Shown: positions 51,682 to 61,508 of the stretch, in pieces
Position numbering within the stretch: position 1 is the first letter of the stretch
Layout of the letters: each line of letters starts with the position of its first letter
Position numbers and translations under genes: made by a program
From: Aeromicrobium sp. Root495
GTDB lineage: Bacteria; Actinomycetota; Actinomycetes; Propionibacteriales; Nocardioidaceae
Assembly (NCBI RefSeq): GCF_001426755.1
Contig: NZ_LMFJ01000001.1
Location: 475,083 to 539,082, forward strand
Length of the DNA: 64,000 nucleotides
Direction of reading: 5' to 3'
Notes under the pieces: model-generated
The model's input: only the letters and a program-made list of their open reading frames with translations
Told to the model about the DNA's origin: nothing
Database searches by the model: none

Positions 51682-51823
51682 CGCCCGATCACACCACGGG
51701 CCGCGGGCCCCTGCATCGGCGCGGTGGTCCCGGAGCTGGTCGATCCGGGTCCGGGCGGCCGGCGACGGGGGCGCCCTCCCCGCCGTGGCGAGACGCCGTT
51801 TTCGGTGGCGGTAGGGTCAAGAG

Positions 51824-52933
51824 GTGGCCACCGTTGACTTTGCAGAGCAGATCAAGGAACTCAGCACGACCCTGACGTCGATCGAGAAGGTGCTCGACCT
51901 CGACAAGATCCGGGCTGAGATCGCTGACCTGCAGGAGCAGGTCGGTGCCCCCGACCTGTGGGACGACCAGGCCAACGCCCAGCGCGTGACGGGGCGGCTC
52001 TCCGTCCTCCAGGCCGACGTCGAGCGGGTCACGGGCCTGCGCGCCCGGCTCGAGGACGTCGAGGTCCTCGTCGAGCTGGCCCAGGAGGAGGGCGACCCCG
52101 ACTCCCTCACGGAGGCCGAGAACGAGCTCAAGCGTCTCGGCGCCTCCATCGAGTCGCTCGAGGTCCGCACGCTGCTCTCCGGCGAGTACGACGAGCGCGA
52201 GGCCCTCGTCTCCATCCGCTCCGGCGCCGGTGGCGTCGACGCCGCCGACTTCGCCGAGATGCTGCAGCGCATGTACGTGCGCTGGGCCGAGCGTCACCAC
52301 TACCCCGTCGAGGTCTACGACACCAGCTACGCGGAGGAGGCGGGCATCAAGTCCACCACCTTCGCCATCAAGGCTCCGTACGCCTACGGCACGCTCTCGG
52401 TCGAGGCCGGCACGCACCGCCTCGTGCGCATCTCGCCGTTCGACAACCAGGGCCGACGCCAGACCTCCTTCGCGGCCATCGAGGTCGTTCCCGTGCTGGA
52501 GCAGACCGACGAGATCGAGATCCCCGAGGAGGAGATCCGCGTCGACGTGTACCGGTCCTCCGGCCCGGGCGGTCAGAGCGTCAACACGACCGACTCGGCC
52601 GTGCGCCTCACCCACATCCCCACCGGCGTCGTGGTGAGCTGCCAGAACGAGAAGAGCCAGCTGCAGAACAAGGCCAGCGCCATGGTGATCCTCAAGGCCA
52701 AGCTGCTCGCCCTCAAGAAGGCCGAGGAGCGCGCCCACATCGACGAGCTGCGCGGCGACGTGCAGGCGTCGTGGGGCGACCAGATGCGCAACTACGTGCT
52801 CAACCCGTACCAGATGGTCAAGGACCTCCGCACCGAGTACGAGACCGGCAACACGCAGTCCGTGCTCGACGGCGAGATCGACGAGTTCATCGAGGCCGGG
52901 ATCCGCTGGCGCCGCGAGCACAGCGGCGCCTGA
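51824..52933 (+). CDS. prfB: Peptide chain release factor 2
   Basis: The 369-residue protein is RF2, which ends translation at UAA and UGA. It has the SPF stop-codon tripeptide (RISPFD) and the catalytic GGQ ([10 protein letters not shown]). There is no in-frame UGA and no programmed frameshift, as is usual in actinobacteria. GTG 51824 is the family start. Confidence 0.96.
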   Translation: MATVDFAEQIKELSTTLTSIEKVLDLDKIRAEIADLQEQVGAPDLWDDQANAQRVTGRLSVLQADVERVTGLRARLEDVEVLVELAQEEGDPDSLTEAENELKRLGASIESLEVRTLLSGEYDEREALVSIRSGAGGVDAADFAEMLQRMYVRWAERHHYPVEVYDTSYAEEAGIKSTTFAIKAPYAYGTLSVEAGTHRLVRISPFDNQGRRQTSFAAIEVVPVLEQTDEIEIPEEEIRVDVYRSSGPGGQSVNTTDSAVRLTHIPTGVVVSCQNEKSQLQNKASAMVILKAKLLALKKAEERAHIDELRGDVQASWGDQMRNYVLNPYQMVKDLRTEYETGNTQSVLDGEIDEFIEAGIRWRREHSGA

Positions 52934-52936
52934 GGC

Positions 52937-53521
52937 TCAGTCCTGCTGGACGTCGTCGCGCTCGTCCGCGCGGCGGCGGACCCGGCTGATGCCGGGGACC
53001 TTGGAGAGCATGGCGTTGAGCTCACCCACGAGGTCGAGCAGCTGGTGCATGTCGGGGCCGACGGTGTCGAGGCCCGTGAGGAGCGGCAGGACGTCGTCCC
53101 GGACGTGACCGACGAGCTTGGGCAGCTCGTCCACGAGGGAGACGAGCGCGTCCACCTCGTGGGGGTCGGTCGTCTCGGCGAGGCGGTCGAGCGTGGGCTG
53201 CAGCTTCTCGAGCGAGGGAGCGGCCCCGTCGAGGAGACGTTGGGCGCGCTCCACCGTGGGCTCGATGCTCCCGACGAGTCCTGCGGCCCGGACGACGAGC
53301 CTGTTGGCGTCGTCGACGGTGCCCTCGGTGCGCTCCACGACCGCGTCGGCCGAGAGCCGCGTGGTCTCGATGCGCTCGATGAGGGCGTCGGCGCGCTCGA
53401 GCAGCGCCTCGGCGGAGTCGAGCAGGGCCGCCGCGCGGGGGACGAGCGAGAGCCCCAGCTCGAGCAGCGCGGGGCTGCGTCCTATGAGGGTCAGGGCGTC
53501 ACGGGGGTCGGGGAGGCGCAT
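52937..53521 (-). CDS. Coiled-coil protein of unknown function
   Basis: The 194-residue protein is almost entirely helical with heptad-like leucines (LLDSAEALLERADALIERIE, PTVERAQRLLDGAAPSLEKL), like apolipoprotein-type proteins. There is no signal or membrane helix. The ATG at 53519-53521 (MRLPDPRDAL) is standard for its actinobacterial relatives. It converges with prfB. Confidence 0.72.
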   Translation of the reverse strand: MRLPDPRDALTLIGRSPALLELGLSLVPRAAALLDSAEALLERADALIERIETTRLSADAVVERTEGTVDDANRLVVRAAGLVGSIEPTVERAQRLLDGAAPSLEKLQPTLDRLAETTDPHEVDALVSLVDELPKLVGHVRDDVLPLLTGLDTVGPDMHQLLDLVGELNAMLSKVPGISRVRRRADERDDVQQD

Positions 53522-53541
53522 GGTCGCGACGCTATCCGCAG

Positions 53542-53574
53542 ACGGCCGGTCCCGCCCCCTGCGGGACCGGCCGT
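53542..53574 (-). terminator. Perfect 14-bp hairpin after the sugar operon
   Basis: ACGGCCGGTCCCGC (53542-53555) pairs perfectly with 53561-53574 across a 5-nt loop. It starts 4 bp after the isomerase stop on the reverse strand, so it is the likely terminator of the operon 59520-53579. It has no U-tract. Confidence 0.78.
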
Positions 53575-53578
53575 GCGG

Positions 53579-54586
53579 TCAGTCGCCCGAGCTGAAGGCG
53601 GCGTCGAAGGCCGCCGTCGGGGCGTCGAACAGGTTGGCCTTCACGAAGGCGAGCGCCTCGGGCGCACCGAGGAGGCGGTCCATGCCCGCGTCCTCCCACT
53701 CCACCGAGACGGGGCCGTCGTAGCCGATGGTGTTGAGCATGCGGAAGCACGCCTCCCACGGCACGTCGCCACGGCCGGTGGACACGAAGTCCCAGCCCCG
53801 ACGCGGGTCGGCCCACGGCAGGTGCGAGCCGAGCCGGCCGTTGCGGCCGTTGCCCACCTGCTTCTTCGCGTCCTTGCAGTCCACGTGGTAGATCCGGTCC
53901 TTGAAGTCCCACAGGAAGCCGAGCGGGTCGAGGTCCTGCCACACGAAGTGCGACGGGTCCCAGTTGAGGCCGAACGCCTCGCGGTGCCCGATCGCGTCGA
54001 GCGCGGCATGGGTGGTCCAGTAGTCGTAGGCGATCTCGCTGGGGTGCACCTCGTGGGCGAACCGGACGCCCTCCTCGTCGAAGACGTCGAGGATGGGGTT
54101 CCAGCGGTCGGCGAAGTCCTGGTAGCCGGCGGCGATCATGGCCTCGGAGGCCGGCGGGAACATGGCCACGTACTTCCAGATGGACGAGCCGGTGAAGCCC
54201 ACCACCGTGTCGACGCCGAGCATGCGGGCGGCGCGGGCCGTGTGCTTCATCTCCTCCGCGGCACGCTGGCGCACGCCCTCCGGATCGCCGTCGCCCCAGA
54301 CGCGGGCCGACAGGATGTCGTGGTGGCGCTCGTCGATGGGGTCGTCGCACACCGCCTGACCCTTGAGGTGGTTGGAGATGGCGTGCACCTGCAGACCGTG
54401 CTTCTCGAGGATGTCGAGACGGGTCTGGATGTAGCCCGGGTCCTCCACGGCGGCCCAGGGGTCGAGGTGGTCGCCCCAGCACGCGATCTCGAGACCGTCG
54501 TAGCCCCAGCCGGCGGCGAGCCGCGCGACCTCCTCGAACGGGAGGTCGGCCCACTGGCCGGTGAAGAGGGTGATGGGACGCGTCAT
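53579..54586 (-). CDS. Sugar phosphate isomerase/epimerase (AP endonuclease 2 fold)
   Basis: The 335-residue protein is a xylose-isomerase-like TIM barrel with metal ligands in [24 protein letters not shown] and VSVEWEDAG. It probably isomerises a keto-sugar or inositol derivative made by the oxidoreductase next door. ATG 54586 overlaps that gene by 4 bp. It is the last gene of the operon. Confidence 0.88.
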   Translation of the reverse strand: MTRPITLFTGQWADLPFEEVARLAAGWGYDGLEIACWGDHLDPWAAVEDPGYIQTRLDILEKHGLQVHAISNHLKGQAVCDDPIDERHHDILSARVWGDGDPEGVRQRAAEEMKHTARAARMLGVDTVVGFTGSSIWKYVAMFPPASEAMIAAGYQDFADRWNPILDVFDEEGVRFAHEVHPSEIAYDYWTTHAALDAIGHREAFGLNWDPSHFVWQDLDPLGFLWDFKDRIYHVDCKDAKKQVGNGRNGRLGSHLPWADPRRGWDFVSTGRGDVPWEACFRMLNTIGYDGPVSVEWEDAGMDRLLGAPEALAFVKANLFDAPTAAFDAAFSSGD

Positions 54587-55770
54587 GCGGAAGCTCCTGT
54601 CGAGTGGGTGGTGCCGTCGGCGGCGCTGGCCTCGACAGCGGCGAGCACGCGCTGCACCTCGAGGCCGTCGGCGAAGGACGGCGCGGGGTCGGCGCCCTTG
54701 GCGATGTCGGTCACGAGGTCGACGACCTGGTGGGTGAAGCCGTGCTCGTAGCCGAGGCCGTGGCCGGGCGGCCACCACGCGGCGACGTAGGGGTGGGTGG
54801 CCTCGGTGACGAGGATCCGCCGGAACCCGGCCTCGGCCGCGTCCTCGGTGGCGTCGAAGAGCTCGAGGACGTTCATGTCCTCGAAGTCGAAGGCCAGGGA
54901 CCCGAGGGTCCCGTTGATCTCCAGCCGCAGGGCGTTCTTGCGGCCGGTCGCGAACCGGGTGGCCTCGAAGACGCCGATGGCGCCGCCGACGAAGCGGGCG
55001 GTGAAGGCGGCCGCGTCGTCGACGGTCACCGGTCCGCGCTCCGCGTCGGCCGAGGCCGATCCGCCGAGCGTGGCCTGCTCGCCCCCGACGGGGCGGGTCT
55101 TGACGAAGGTCTCCATGAGTCCGTTGACGGTGGCGATCTTCGAGCCCGTGACGAACTGGGCCATGTCGATGACGTGGGCGCCGATGTCGCCCAGGGCGCC
55201 CGAGCCGGCGAGCGACTTGTCGAGGCGCCAGCTGAGGGGTGCGTTCTCGTCGGAGAGCCAGTCCTGGAGGTACTGGCCGCGCACGTGGCGGATGGTGCCG
55301 AGACGCCCGGAGGCAACCAGCTGGCGGGCGAAGGCCACGGCGGGGGTGCGGCGGTAGGTGAACCCGCACATCGCACGGACGCCGTTCTTGGCCGCTGCGG
55401 CGGCAGCCGCGGCCATGGCCTCGGCCTCCTCGACCGTGTTGGCCAGGGGCTTCTCGCACAGGACGTGCTTGCCGGCCTCGAGCGCCGCGATGGCGATCTC
55501 GGCGTGGGTGTTGCCGGGGGTGCAGATGTCGATGACGTCGATGTCGTCGCGGGTGAGCAGCGCGCGCCAGTCGGTCTCGACGCTCTGCCAGCCGAAGCGG
55601 CGGGCGACGTCGCCCGCGGCGGTGGCGTCGCGTCCGCAGATCGCGCGCAGCTCGGGGGTGAGGGGCAGGTCGAAGAAGGCGGGTGCCGTGCGCCAGGCCT
55701 GGGAGTGGGCTGCTCCCATGAAGGCGTAGCCGACCATGCCGACGCCGAGCCCGGTGGATGTCTCGCTCAT
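54583..55770 (-). CDS. Gfo/Idh/MocA-family oxidoreductase
   Basis: The 395-residue protein has an N-terminal NAD(P)-binding domain ([12 protein letters not shown]), the CEKPLAN motif and [15 protein letters not shown]. The family oxidises sugar or inositol hydroxyls, and the neighbours suggest the first step in use of the imported sugar. The ATG at 55768-55770 is the family start. It overlaps the isomerase by 4 bp. Confidence 0.9.
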   Translation of the reverse strand: MSETSTGLGVGMVGYAFMGAAHSQAWRTAPAFFDLPLTPELRAICGRDATAAGDVARRFGWQSVETDWRALLTRDDIDVIDICTPGNTHAEIAIAALEAGKHVLCEKPLANTVEEAEAMAAAAAAAAKNGVRAMCGFTYRRTPAVAFARQLVASGRLGTIRHVRGQYLQDWLSDENAPLSWRLDKSLAGSGALGDIGAHVIDMAQFVTGSKIATVNGLMETFVKTRPVGGEQATLGGSASADAERGPVTVDDAAAFTARFVGGAIGVFEATRFATGRKNALRLEINGTLGSLAFDFEDMNVLELFDATEDAAEAGFRRILVTEATHPYVAAWWPPGHGLGYEHGFTHQVVDLVTDIAKGADPAPSFADGLEVQRVLAAVEASAADGTTHSTGASA

Positions 55771-55809
55771 GCGTGGGTCCTCGTGGTGGTGTCGTGAAGG
55801 GGGAGGGGT

Positions 55810-55840
55810 GGGGCCCGCGGCCGGTGTGGCCGCGGACCCC
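55810..55840 (-). terminator. Stem-loop between binding protein and oxidoreductase genes
   Basis: A 13-bp stem with one mismatch (55810-55822 with 55828-55840) and a GGTGT-type loop lies 8 bp after the binding-protein stop. Such hairpins inside transporter operons often reduce downstream expression or stabilise the binding-protein mRNA. Confidence 0.6.
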
Positions 55841-55848
55841 TCCTCAGG

Positions 55849-56898
55849 TCAGGACCGGAACGCGGACGGCAGGTACGTGTCGACGTTGTCCTTGGTCACG
55901 ATCGGCGCCGCGAGCTTGAGCTGGCGCGGCACCTCGATCTCGGCGAGGTCCGACATCGACTTGCCCTGGACGAGCAGACGGGCCAGCTTGACGCCGTCGG
56001 CGGCCTGCGTGGACGGGTAGATGACCGTGGCCTTGAGCACCGAGTTGTCGGCCTTGATGGCCTCCATGACGTCGGCCGAGCCGGCGCCGCCGATCATGGT
56101 GAACTCGTCGCGGTTGGCGTTCTTGATGGCGGCGAGGACGCCGACACCCTGGTCGTCGTCGTGGTTCCACAGGTAGTCGATCTTGGGCGCGGCCTGCAGG
56201 AGGTTGGCAGCCTGCTTCTCGCCGGACTCGACGGTGAACTCGGCAGCCACGCGGTTGTCGACCTTCAGCCCGCAGGACTTGAGGGCGTCGGAGAAGCCCT
56301 TCGAGCGCTCCTGCGTCAGGGGCAGGGAGTCGATGCCGGCGATCTCGGCGACCTTGAGGCCCTTCTTGCCGGCCGCGTCCTCGCACACGAAGGTGCCGGC
56401 GGAGACGCCCATGCCGTAGTTGTCGCCCAGGACGGTGCTGCGGGCGGCGAACGGGGAGTCGAACTCGCGGTCGACGTTGATGACCGTGATGCCGGCGTCC
56501 ATGGCCTTGCGGGCCACCGACGTCATCGCGGCACCGTCGAACGGCAGGAGGACGATGGCGTCGACCTTGTCGTTGATGAACGTCTCGACCTGGGAGATCT
56601 GCAGGTTGACGTCGTTGGTGCCCTCGGCGACCTTGAGCTCGACGTCGTCGTACTCCTTGGCCTGGGCGACGGCCGACTTGGTGATGGAGCCCATCCAGCC
56701 GTGGTCGGCGGCCGGAGCCGAGAAGCCGATGACGACCTTGTCGCCCGACTTGTCGTTGTCGGTGTTGCTCTTGCCGATGGCGTCGCTGGTGTCGCCGTCG
56801 TCGCTGGAGCTGTTGGTGCAGGCACCCAGCAGCAGCGTGGCGGTGGCGAAGGCGCCGATGACGGCGAGGCCGCGGCGTCGGGGACGGATCGTGGACAT
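55849..56898 (-). CDS. Sugar ABC transporter substrate-binding lipoprotein
   Basis: The 349-residue protein has a lipobox (TLLLGAC) and a periplasmic-binding fold of the ribose/fructose type (VIGFSAPAADHGWMGSITKS, INVDREFDSPF, NHDDDQGVGVLAAI). It captures the sugar for the permease and ATPase encoded upstream. It is spaced 70 bp from the permease, unlike its tightly overlapping partners. Confidence 0.92.
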   Translation of the reverse strand: MSTIRPRRRGLAVIGAFATATLLLGACTNSSSDDGDTSDAIGKSNTDNDKSGDKVVIGFSAPAADHGWMGSITKSAVAQAKEYDDVELKVAEGTNDVNLQISQVETFINDKVDAIVLLPFDGAAMTSVARKAMDAGITVINVDREFDSPFAARSTVLGDNYGMGVSAGTFVCEDAAGKKGLKVAEIAGIDSLPLTQERSKGFSDALKSCGLKVDNRVAAEFTVESGEKQAANLLQAAPKIDYLWNHDDDQGVGVLAAIKNANRDEFTMIGGAGSADVMEAIKADNSVLKATVIYPSTQAADGVKLARLLVQGKSMSDLAEIEVPRQLKLAAPIVTKDNVDTYLPSAFRS

Positions 56899-56968
56899 GT
56901 GGGACTCCTGAGGTGGTGGGGGACTTCGTGGTGCAGGCGGTGCCGGATCGTGCGGGGCGTTGCGGGTG

Positions 56969-57991
56969 CTACGACTTTCGTTCCGCGATGCGCTGCTGCA
57001 GGAGCACAGCGATCACGATGATCACGCCCTTGGCGACGGCCTGGGCCGACGTGGACAGGTTGTTGAGCGTGAAGACATTGGTGAGGGTGGAGAAGATCAG
57101 GACGCCGAACAGGGTCCCGATCACGGTGCCGCGGCCGCCGCTGAGCAGCGTGCCGCCGATGACCACGGCCGCGATGGCGTCGAGCTCGTAGAGCTGGCCG
57201 TGGGTGGACGAGCCGGTGGTGGTGCGCGACATGAGCATCACGGCCGCGATGCCGCACGTGGTGCCGAGGAGGGCGTACAGGTAGACGGTGTGGCGCTGGA
57301 CCTTGATGCCGGCGAGGCGGGCCGCCTCGGGGTTTCCGCCGACCGCGAAGGTGCGACGCCCGAAGGTGGTGCGGTTGAGCAGGAACCAGCCTGCTGCCGT
57401 CACGAGCGCGAAGATGATGACGATGACCGGGATGCCGAGCGGCTCGGCCCCGAAGAAGTCGAGGAAGCCCTGGTTGCGGATGATCTGCGTCTTGCGGTCG
57501 GCGATGATCTCCGCCAGGCCGCGCGCTGCAGCCAGCATGGCCAGCGTGGCGATGAAGGGGACGATCTTCCCGTAGGCCACCAGCACGCCGTTGATCGCTC
57601 CGCACGCCGTGCCGACGAGCACGGCGCTCAGGACCATCACGACCCAGCTGACGTCGTCGGCCATGGCCTGCGTGCCGGTGGTGGTGGCCCAGATGGAGGA
57701 CAGGGCCACGATGGCGCCCACCGAGAGGTCGATCCCGCCGCCGGTGATCACGAAGGTCATGCCGATGGAGACGACGCCGATGACGGCGGCCGCGCGCAGG
57801 ATCGTGAGCACGTTGTCGGCGCTCGCGAAGCGGTCGCCCGCGGTGATGAGCCCGACGACGCACAGGATCACGAAGGCGATCACGAGCCCGAGGTTGCGGG
57901 CCACGCCCACCGACCCGCCGCGGTCGCCCTTGGAGGGGGCCGGGGCGGGGGCGGGCACGGTCAGGGACGGGTCTTGCTGGAGTCCGCTCAC
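56969..57991 (-). CDS. Sugar ABC transporter permease, ribose type
   Basis: The 340-residue permease has about 10 hydrophobic segments, with GMTFVITGGGIDLSVGAIVA, RTTFGRRTFAVGGNPEAARL and ELDAIAAVVIGGTLLSGGRG, all typical of RbsC/FrcC proteins. It starts with an ATGA overlap into the ATPase gene. Confidence 0.93.
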   Translation of the reverse strand: MSGLQQDPSLTVPAPAPAPSKGDRGGSVGVARNLGLVIAFVILCVVGLITAGDRFASADNVLTILRAAAVIGVVSIGMTFVITGGGIDLSVGAIVALSSIWATTTGTQAMADDVSWVVMVLSAVLVGTACGAINGVLVAYGKIVPFIATLAMLAAARGLAEIIADRKTQIIRNQGFLDFFGAEPLGIPVIVIIFALVTAAGWFLLNRTTFGRRTFAVGGNPEAARLAGIKVQRHTVYLYALLGTTCGIAAVMLMSRTTTGSSTHGQLYELDAIAAVVIGGTLLSGGRGTVIGTLFGVLIFSTLTNVFTLNNLSTSAQAVAKGVIIVIAVLLQQRIAERKS

Positions 57992-59520
57992 GCGACCTCT
58001 CCGTTCTGGTTCTGGTGGTCATGGGTGGCGAGGATGCGGTCGAGCACGCCGGAGGCGTCGATGGCGTCGGCGGGACCGTCGTGGACGACGGAGCCCTCCG
58101 CGACCACGAGGACCCGGTCGGACAGACCGAGCACCTCCTCGATGTCGCTCGAGACGACGACGATGGCGACGCCGGAGTCGGCCAGCTCCCGGACGAGCGC
58201 GTAGATCTCCGCGCGGGCGCCGACGTCGACGCCGCGGGTGGGCTCGTCCAGGAGCAGGACCTTGCACGACCGCAGCAACCAGCGGGCCAGGACGACCTTC
58301 TGCTGGTTGCCGCCCGAGAGCGTGCGGATGATGCGTTCGGGTGCGTCGGGTCGGACGTCGACCGAGCGGGTGGCCTCGTGCGCCGCCCGGCGCTCGGCGG
58401 ACTCGGTGGTGACTCCGTAGCGGGAGAAGCGGCTCAGGCTCGCGAGGGAGACGTTGCGGTAGACCGCGTCGTCGAGGATGAGGCCCTGGGACTTGCGCTC
58501 CTCGGGGCAGAGGCCGAGCCCGGCGCTCACCGCCGCGTCGACCGAGCCGGGACGCAGCTTCTGGCCGTCGACCGTGACGGTGCCGCTCGTGGCGCGACGG
58601 GCGCCGAAGACGGTCTCGACGATCTCGCTGCGGCCGGCACCCACGAGGCCGGCGAACCCGACGATCTCGCCGGGCCGGACGTCGAAGGAGACGTCCTGGA
58701 ACTCGCTCGTGCGTCCGAGGCTCCTCACCTCGAGGAGGGCGGGTCCGTCGCCGAGCGGGGCCGAGCGGCGGGGGAACACCGACGTGACGGTGCGCCCGGT
58801 CATGAGCGTGATGAGCTCGGAGGTGGGGGTGTCCTTGGCCGAGAGGTCGCCGGCCACGGTCCGACCGTCCTTGAGGACGGTGAGGCGGTCGCCGATGCGG
58901 CGGATCTCCTCGAGGCGGTGCGAGATGTAGATGATCGCCTTGCCGGCGCTGCGGAGGTCGTCGACGACCCGGAACAGACCGTCGACCTCGTCGGGGTCGA
59001 GGACGGCCGAGGGCTCGTCCATCACGATGACGCGCGCCTCGCGGGACAGGGCCCGCGCCATGGACACGATCTGCTTGCCGGCGGCGGAGAGGCTGCCGAC
59101 CTCGCGGGTGGGGCGGATCTCGGGGTGCCCGAGGGTCTCGAGGAGGCCTCGGGCCGTGCGGTTCATGTCGGCGTCGCGTGTGATGCCGCCGCGGGCCCGC
59201 TCGTGGCCGAGGAAGATGTTGTCGGCGACGCTCAGGCCGTCGACGAGGTCGAGCTCCTGGTAGATCGTCGCGATGCCGGTGCCGAGGGCGGCCTGCGGGT
59301 CGGCGAACGAGACCGGCTGGCCCTCCCAGAGGATCGTGCCCTCGTCGATGCCGTGCGCACCGGCCAGCACCTTGATGAGCGTGGACTTTCCGGCGCCGTT
59401 CTGGCCGAGCAGGCAGTGGACCTCGCCGGCACGGATGGTGAGGTCGACTCCGTCGAGCGCGCGGACGCCGGGGAACTCCTTGACGATGCCGCGCATCTCG
59501 AGCAGCGGGGGGTGAGACAT
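57988..59520 (-). CDS. Sugar ABC transporter ATPase, double-domain
   Basis: The 510-residue protein has two fused ABC domains as in RbsA/FrcA. The first is complete: GQNGAGKST, signature SLSAAGKQ and VIVMDEPSAVLD. The second has a degenerate Walker A (GLVGAGRSE) but keeps LSGGNQQK and LLLDEPTRGVD, the normal pattern for sugar transporters. ATG 59520 heads the operon. The 103-bp gap to the divergent ROK regulator carries candidate operators. Confidence 0.93.
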   Translation of the reverse strand: MSHPPLLEMRGIVKEFPGVRALDGVDLTIRAGEVHCLLGQNGAGKSTLIKVLAGAHGIDEGTILWEGQPVSFADPQAALGTGIATIYQELDLVDGLSVADNIFLGHERARGGITRDADMNRTARGLLETLGHPEIRPTREVGSLSAAGKQIVSMARALSREARVIVMDEPSAVLDPDEVDGLFRVVDDLRSAGKAIIYISHRLEEIRRIGDRLTVLKDGRTVAGDLSAKDTPTSELITLMTGRTVTSVFPRRSAPLGDGPALLEVRSLGRTSEFQDVSFDVRPGEIVGFAGLVGAGRSEIVETVFGARRATSGTVTVDGQKLRPGSVDAAVSAGLGLCPEERKSQGLILDDAVYRNVSLASLSRFSRYGVTTESAERRAAHEATRSVDVRPDAPERIIRTLSGGNQQKVVLARWLLRSCKVLLLDEPTRGVDVGARAEIYALVRELADSGVAIVVVSSDIEEVLGLSDRVLVVAEGSVVHDGPADAIDASGVLDRILATHDHQNQNGEVA

Positions 59521-59524
59521 GAGC

Positions 59525-59563
59525 GTGACCCTAGTCACAGGTTTTGTTGTTCGTCAAGCAAAA
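59525..59563. promoter_or_regulatory. Candidate ROK operator(s) in the divergent promoter region
   Basis: GTGACCCTAGTCAC (59525-59538) has perfect 5-bp arms. Next to it an AT-rich imperfect inverted repeat at 59542-59563 has TTTTG/CAAAA outer arms, with 7 of 11 positions matching. A strikingly AT-rich palindrome in such GC-rich DNA, between a ROK gene and a sugar operon, is a likely repressor site and promoter. Confidence 0.5.
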
Positions 59564-59623
59564 GTCCGACGTCGGCCGACATTCTTCGTTGACCCCGCGT
59601 TCGCAAGGTGGTCTGGTTTACTC

Positions 59624-60835
59624 ATGGACATGAACGCCCCCGCGGGCCTCCCGCCGTCTCTCGTCGGCACGGGCGACCTGTTCCAGCACCTGCGGGACGG
59701 CACGCCCCGCACCCGGGGCGACCTGGCGCGGCTCTCGTCGCTGGCCCGGTCCACGGTCACGGCCCGGGTCGACGCGCTGCTGGTGGCCGGCCTGCTCCGA
59801 CCCGTCGGCGAGGCTGCGTCCACGGGCGGACGTCCGCCCTCCCGTTTCGCACTGAACGGCGGCGACCGGGTGGTCGTCGCCATCGACCTGGGCGCCTCGC
59901 ACGCGAGCGTCGCCGTGAGCGACCTGACGAACCAGGTCCTGGCGCAGCGCACCGTGGAGTCCGACATCGCCGACGGTCCCACCGCCGTGCTCGACCGCTC
60001 GGCCGCCATCGTCCAGGAGCTGCTGGCCGAGCTCGGCCGCCCGGTCTCCGACGTCGCGGGCTCCGGCATCGGCGTGCCCGGCCCGGTGGCACACGCCTCC
60101 GGACGTCCGGCCAACCCGCCCATCATGCCGGGCTGGCACGACTTCGACATCCCTGCGCACATGGCGCAGCACTTCGGCGGACCCGTGCTGGTCGACAACG
60201 ACGTCAACCTCATGGCCCTGGGCGAGCACGTCACGTCGTGGCGCTCGGACCGTCACCTGCTGCTCGTGAAGGTCGCCACCGGCATCGGTGCGGGCATCGT
60301 CTCCGACGGGCGCCTCCTCCGCGGGGCGCTGGGCTCCGCGGGCGACCTCGGCCACGTGCACGTGGCCGGCGCCGCCAACGACGTGGTCTGCCGCTGCGGC
60401 AACGTCGGCTGTCTCGAGGCCGTCGCGGCCGGGCCGGCCATCGCGGCCAGGCTGCGGGCGCACGGCCTCGACGTCGAGAGCTCGCAGGACATCGTCGACG
60501 CCGTGACGGCGGGCGACGTGACGGCCCTGCAGGCGGTGCGTGAGGCGGGTCGCGACCTCGGTTCGGTCCTGGCCACGTGCGTCAACCTGCTCAACCCGTC
60601 GGTCATCGTCATCGGGGGCAAGCTGTCGGAGGCGGGGGAGTACCTGCTGGCCGGGGTGCGCGAGGTCGTCTACCAGCGCTCCCTGCCGCTCGCCACGCAC
60701 GACCTGCGCATCGTGGGCACGGCCGCCGGCAGCCAGGGCGGCATCCTCGGTGCCGCGGCCATGGTGATCGACGCGGTCCTCGCGCCGCGCGCCGTCGAGG
60801 TCTACGTGGCCCAGCACCTCGCGCGCTCGGCCTAG
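59624..60835 (+). CDS. ROK-family transcriptional regulator
   Basis: The 403-residue protein has an N-terminal winged helix (RTRGDLARLSSLARSTVTAR) and a ROK sugar-kinase-like domain with AIDLGASHASVAV, VDNDVNLMALGE and the zinc motif CRCGNVGCLE. It most likely represses the divergent sugar operon until the sugar binds. ATG 59624 or 59630 could start it. It converges with the DinB-like gene. Confidence 0.9.
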   Translation: MDMNAPAGLPPSLVGTGDLFQHLRDGTPRTRGDLARLSSLARSTVTARVDALLVAGLLRPVGEAASTGGRPPSRFALNGGDRVVVAIDLGASHASVAVSDLTNQVLAQRTVESDIADGPTAVLDRSAAIVQELLAELGRPVSDVAGSGIGVPGPVAHASGRPANPPIMPGWHDFDIPAHMAQHFGGPVLVDNDVNLMALGEHVTSWRSDRHLLLVKVATGIGAGIVSDGRLLRGALGSAGDLGHVHVAGAANDVVCRCGNVGCLEAVAAGPAIAARLRAHGLDVESSQDIVDAVTAGDVTALQAVREAGRDLGSVLATCVNLLNPSVIVIGGKLSEAGEYLLAGVREVVYQRSLPLATHDLRIVGTAAGSQGGILGAAAMVIDAVLAPRAVEVYVAQHLARSA

Positions 60836-60838
60836 CGC

Positions 60839-61423
60839 TCAGCCGCCGTGGCGCGCTGCGGCCTCCCGGGCCGTCGCCTCGACGCGTGCCACGTGGTCGG
60901 TCCAGACCATTCCGTCAGGAAGGTTGGTGCTGTCGGGCCTGAGCCCGGCCAGCCCGTCGATGGTCTCCCGCAGGATGTCGGCGTGGCCGGCGTGGCGGTG
61001 GGCCTCCGCGACCATGTGGACGAGCACCCGCTGCAGGGTCACGTGGCCCCGCTCGTCCGGCCACCACGGGACGCGTCCGGGTGCCTCGAGGTCGAGAGCG
61101 GTGATGGTGGCGTCGGCGTGGTCCCACATCCGATCGGTGAGCGCGAGGGTCTCGGCCAGGCTGAGGTCGGCGGTGACGACGAGGTCGGCGTGCGGATCGG
61201 CGTCCACGTCGGGCAGAGGACCCTCGAAGGGCCGACCGAACGTGACGCCGAAGTACTCGGCCGCGCAGACGCCCACGTGGTGGACGAGCCCCAGCACGTT
61301 GGTGCCGGTGGGGGTGAGCGGCCGGCGGGCGTCGTGCTCGCCCAGCCCCTCGACCTTCCAGCGCAGGGCCTCGCGGCCTCGCGTGAGGTAGCCGTGCAGG
61401 ACGTCCCGGTGCGCGTCGACCAT
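60839..61423 (-). CDS. DinB-fold protein (DUF664)
   Basis: The 194-residue helical protein has the metal-binding His residues of the DinB/DUF664 family in GLVHHVGVCAAEYFGVTFGR and AEAHRHAGHADILRETIDG. Members include thiol-dependent enzymes such as mycothiol S-transferases. ATG 61423 (MVDAHRDVLH) is the family start. The longer frame overlaps the ftsE upstream region. Confidence 0.86.
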   Translation of the reverse strand: MVDAHRDVLHGYLTRGREALRWKVEGLGEHDARRPLTPTGTNVLGLVHHVGVCAAEYFGVTFGRPFEGPLPDVDADPHADLVVTADLSLAETLALTDRMWDHADATITALDLEAPGRVPWWPDERGHVTLQRVLVHMVAEAHRHAGHADILRETIDGLAGLRPDSTNLPDGMVWTDHVARVEATAREAAARHGG

Positions 61424-61508
61424 GTGTCGAGACTCGCACGGCAGGCCGGGCCGGGCACCCGGGCGCGCCTGGTCGAACCTCTCAGGCTCTCTGGCTACAG
61501 TCGGCTGA

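Noticed and set aside
51824-52933. Programmed frameshift in prfB
   Set aside because: The gene is one uninterrupted frame from GTG 51824 with no early UGA.
52937-54751. Long forward-strand frame (53045-54751) opposite the coiled-coil and isomerase genes
   Set aside because: It has no motif and antisense codon bias; the reverse-strand genes have clear domains.
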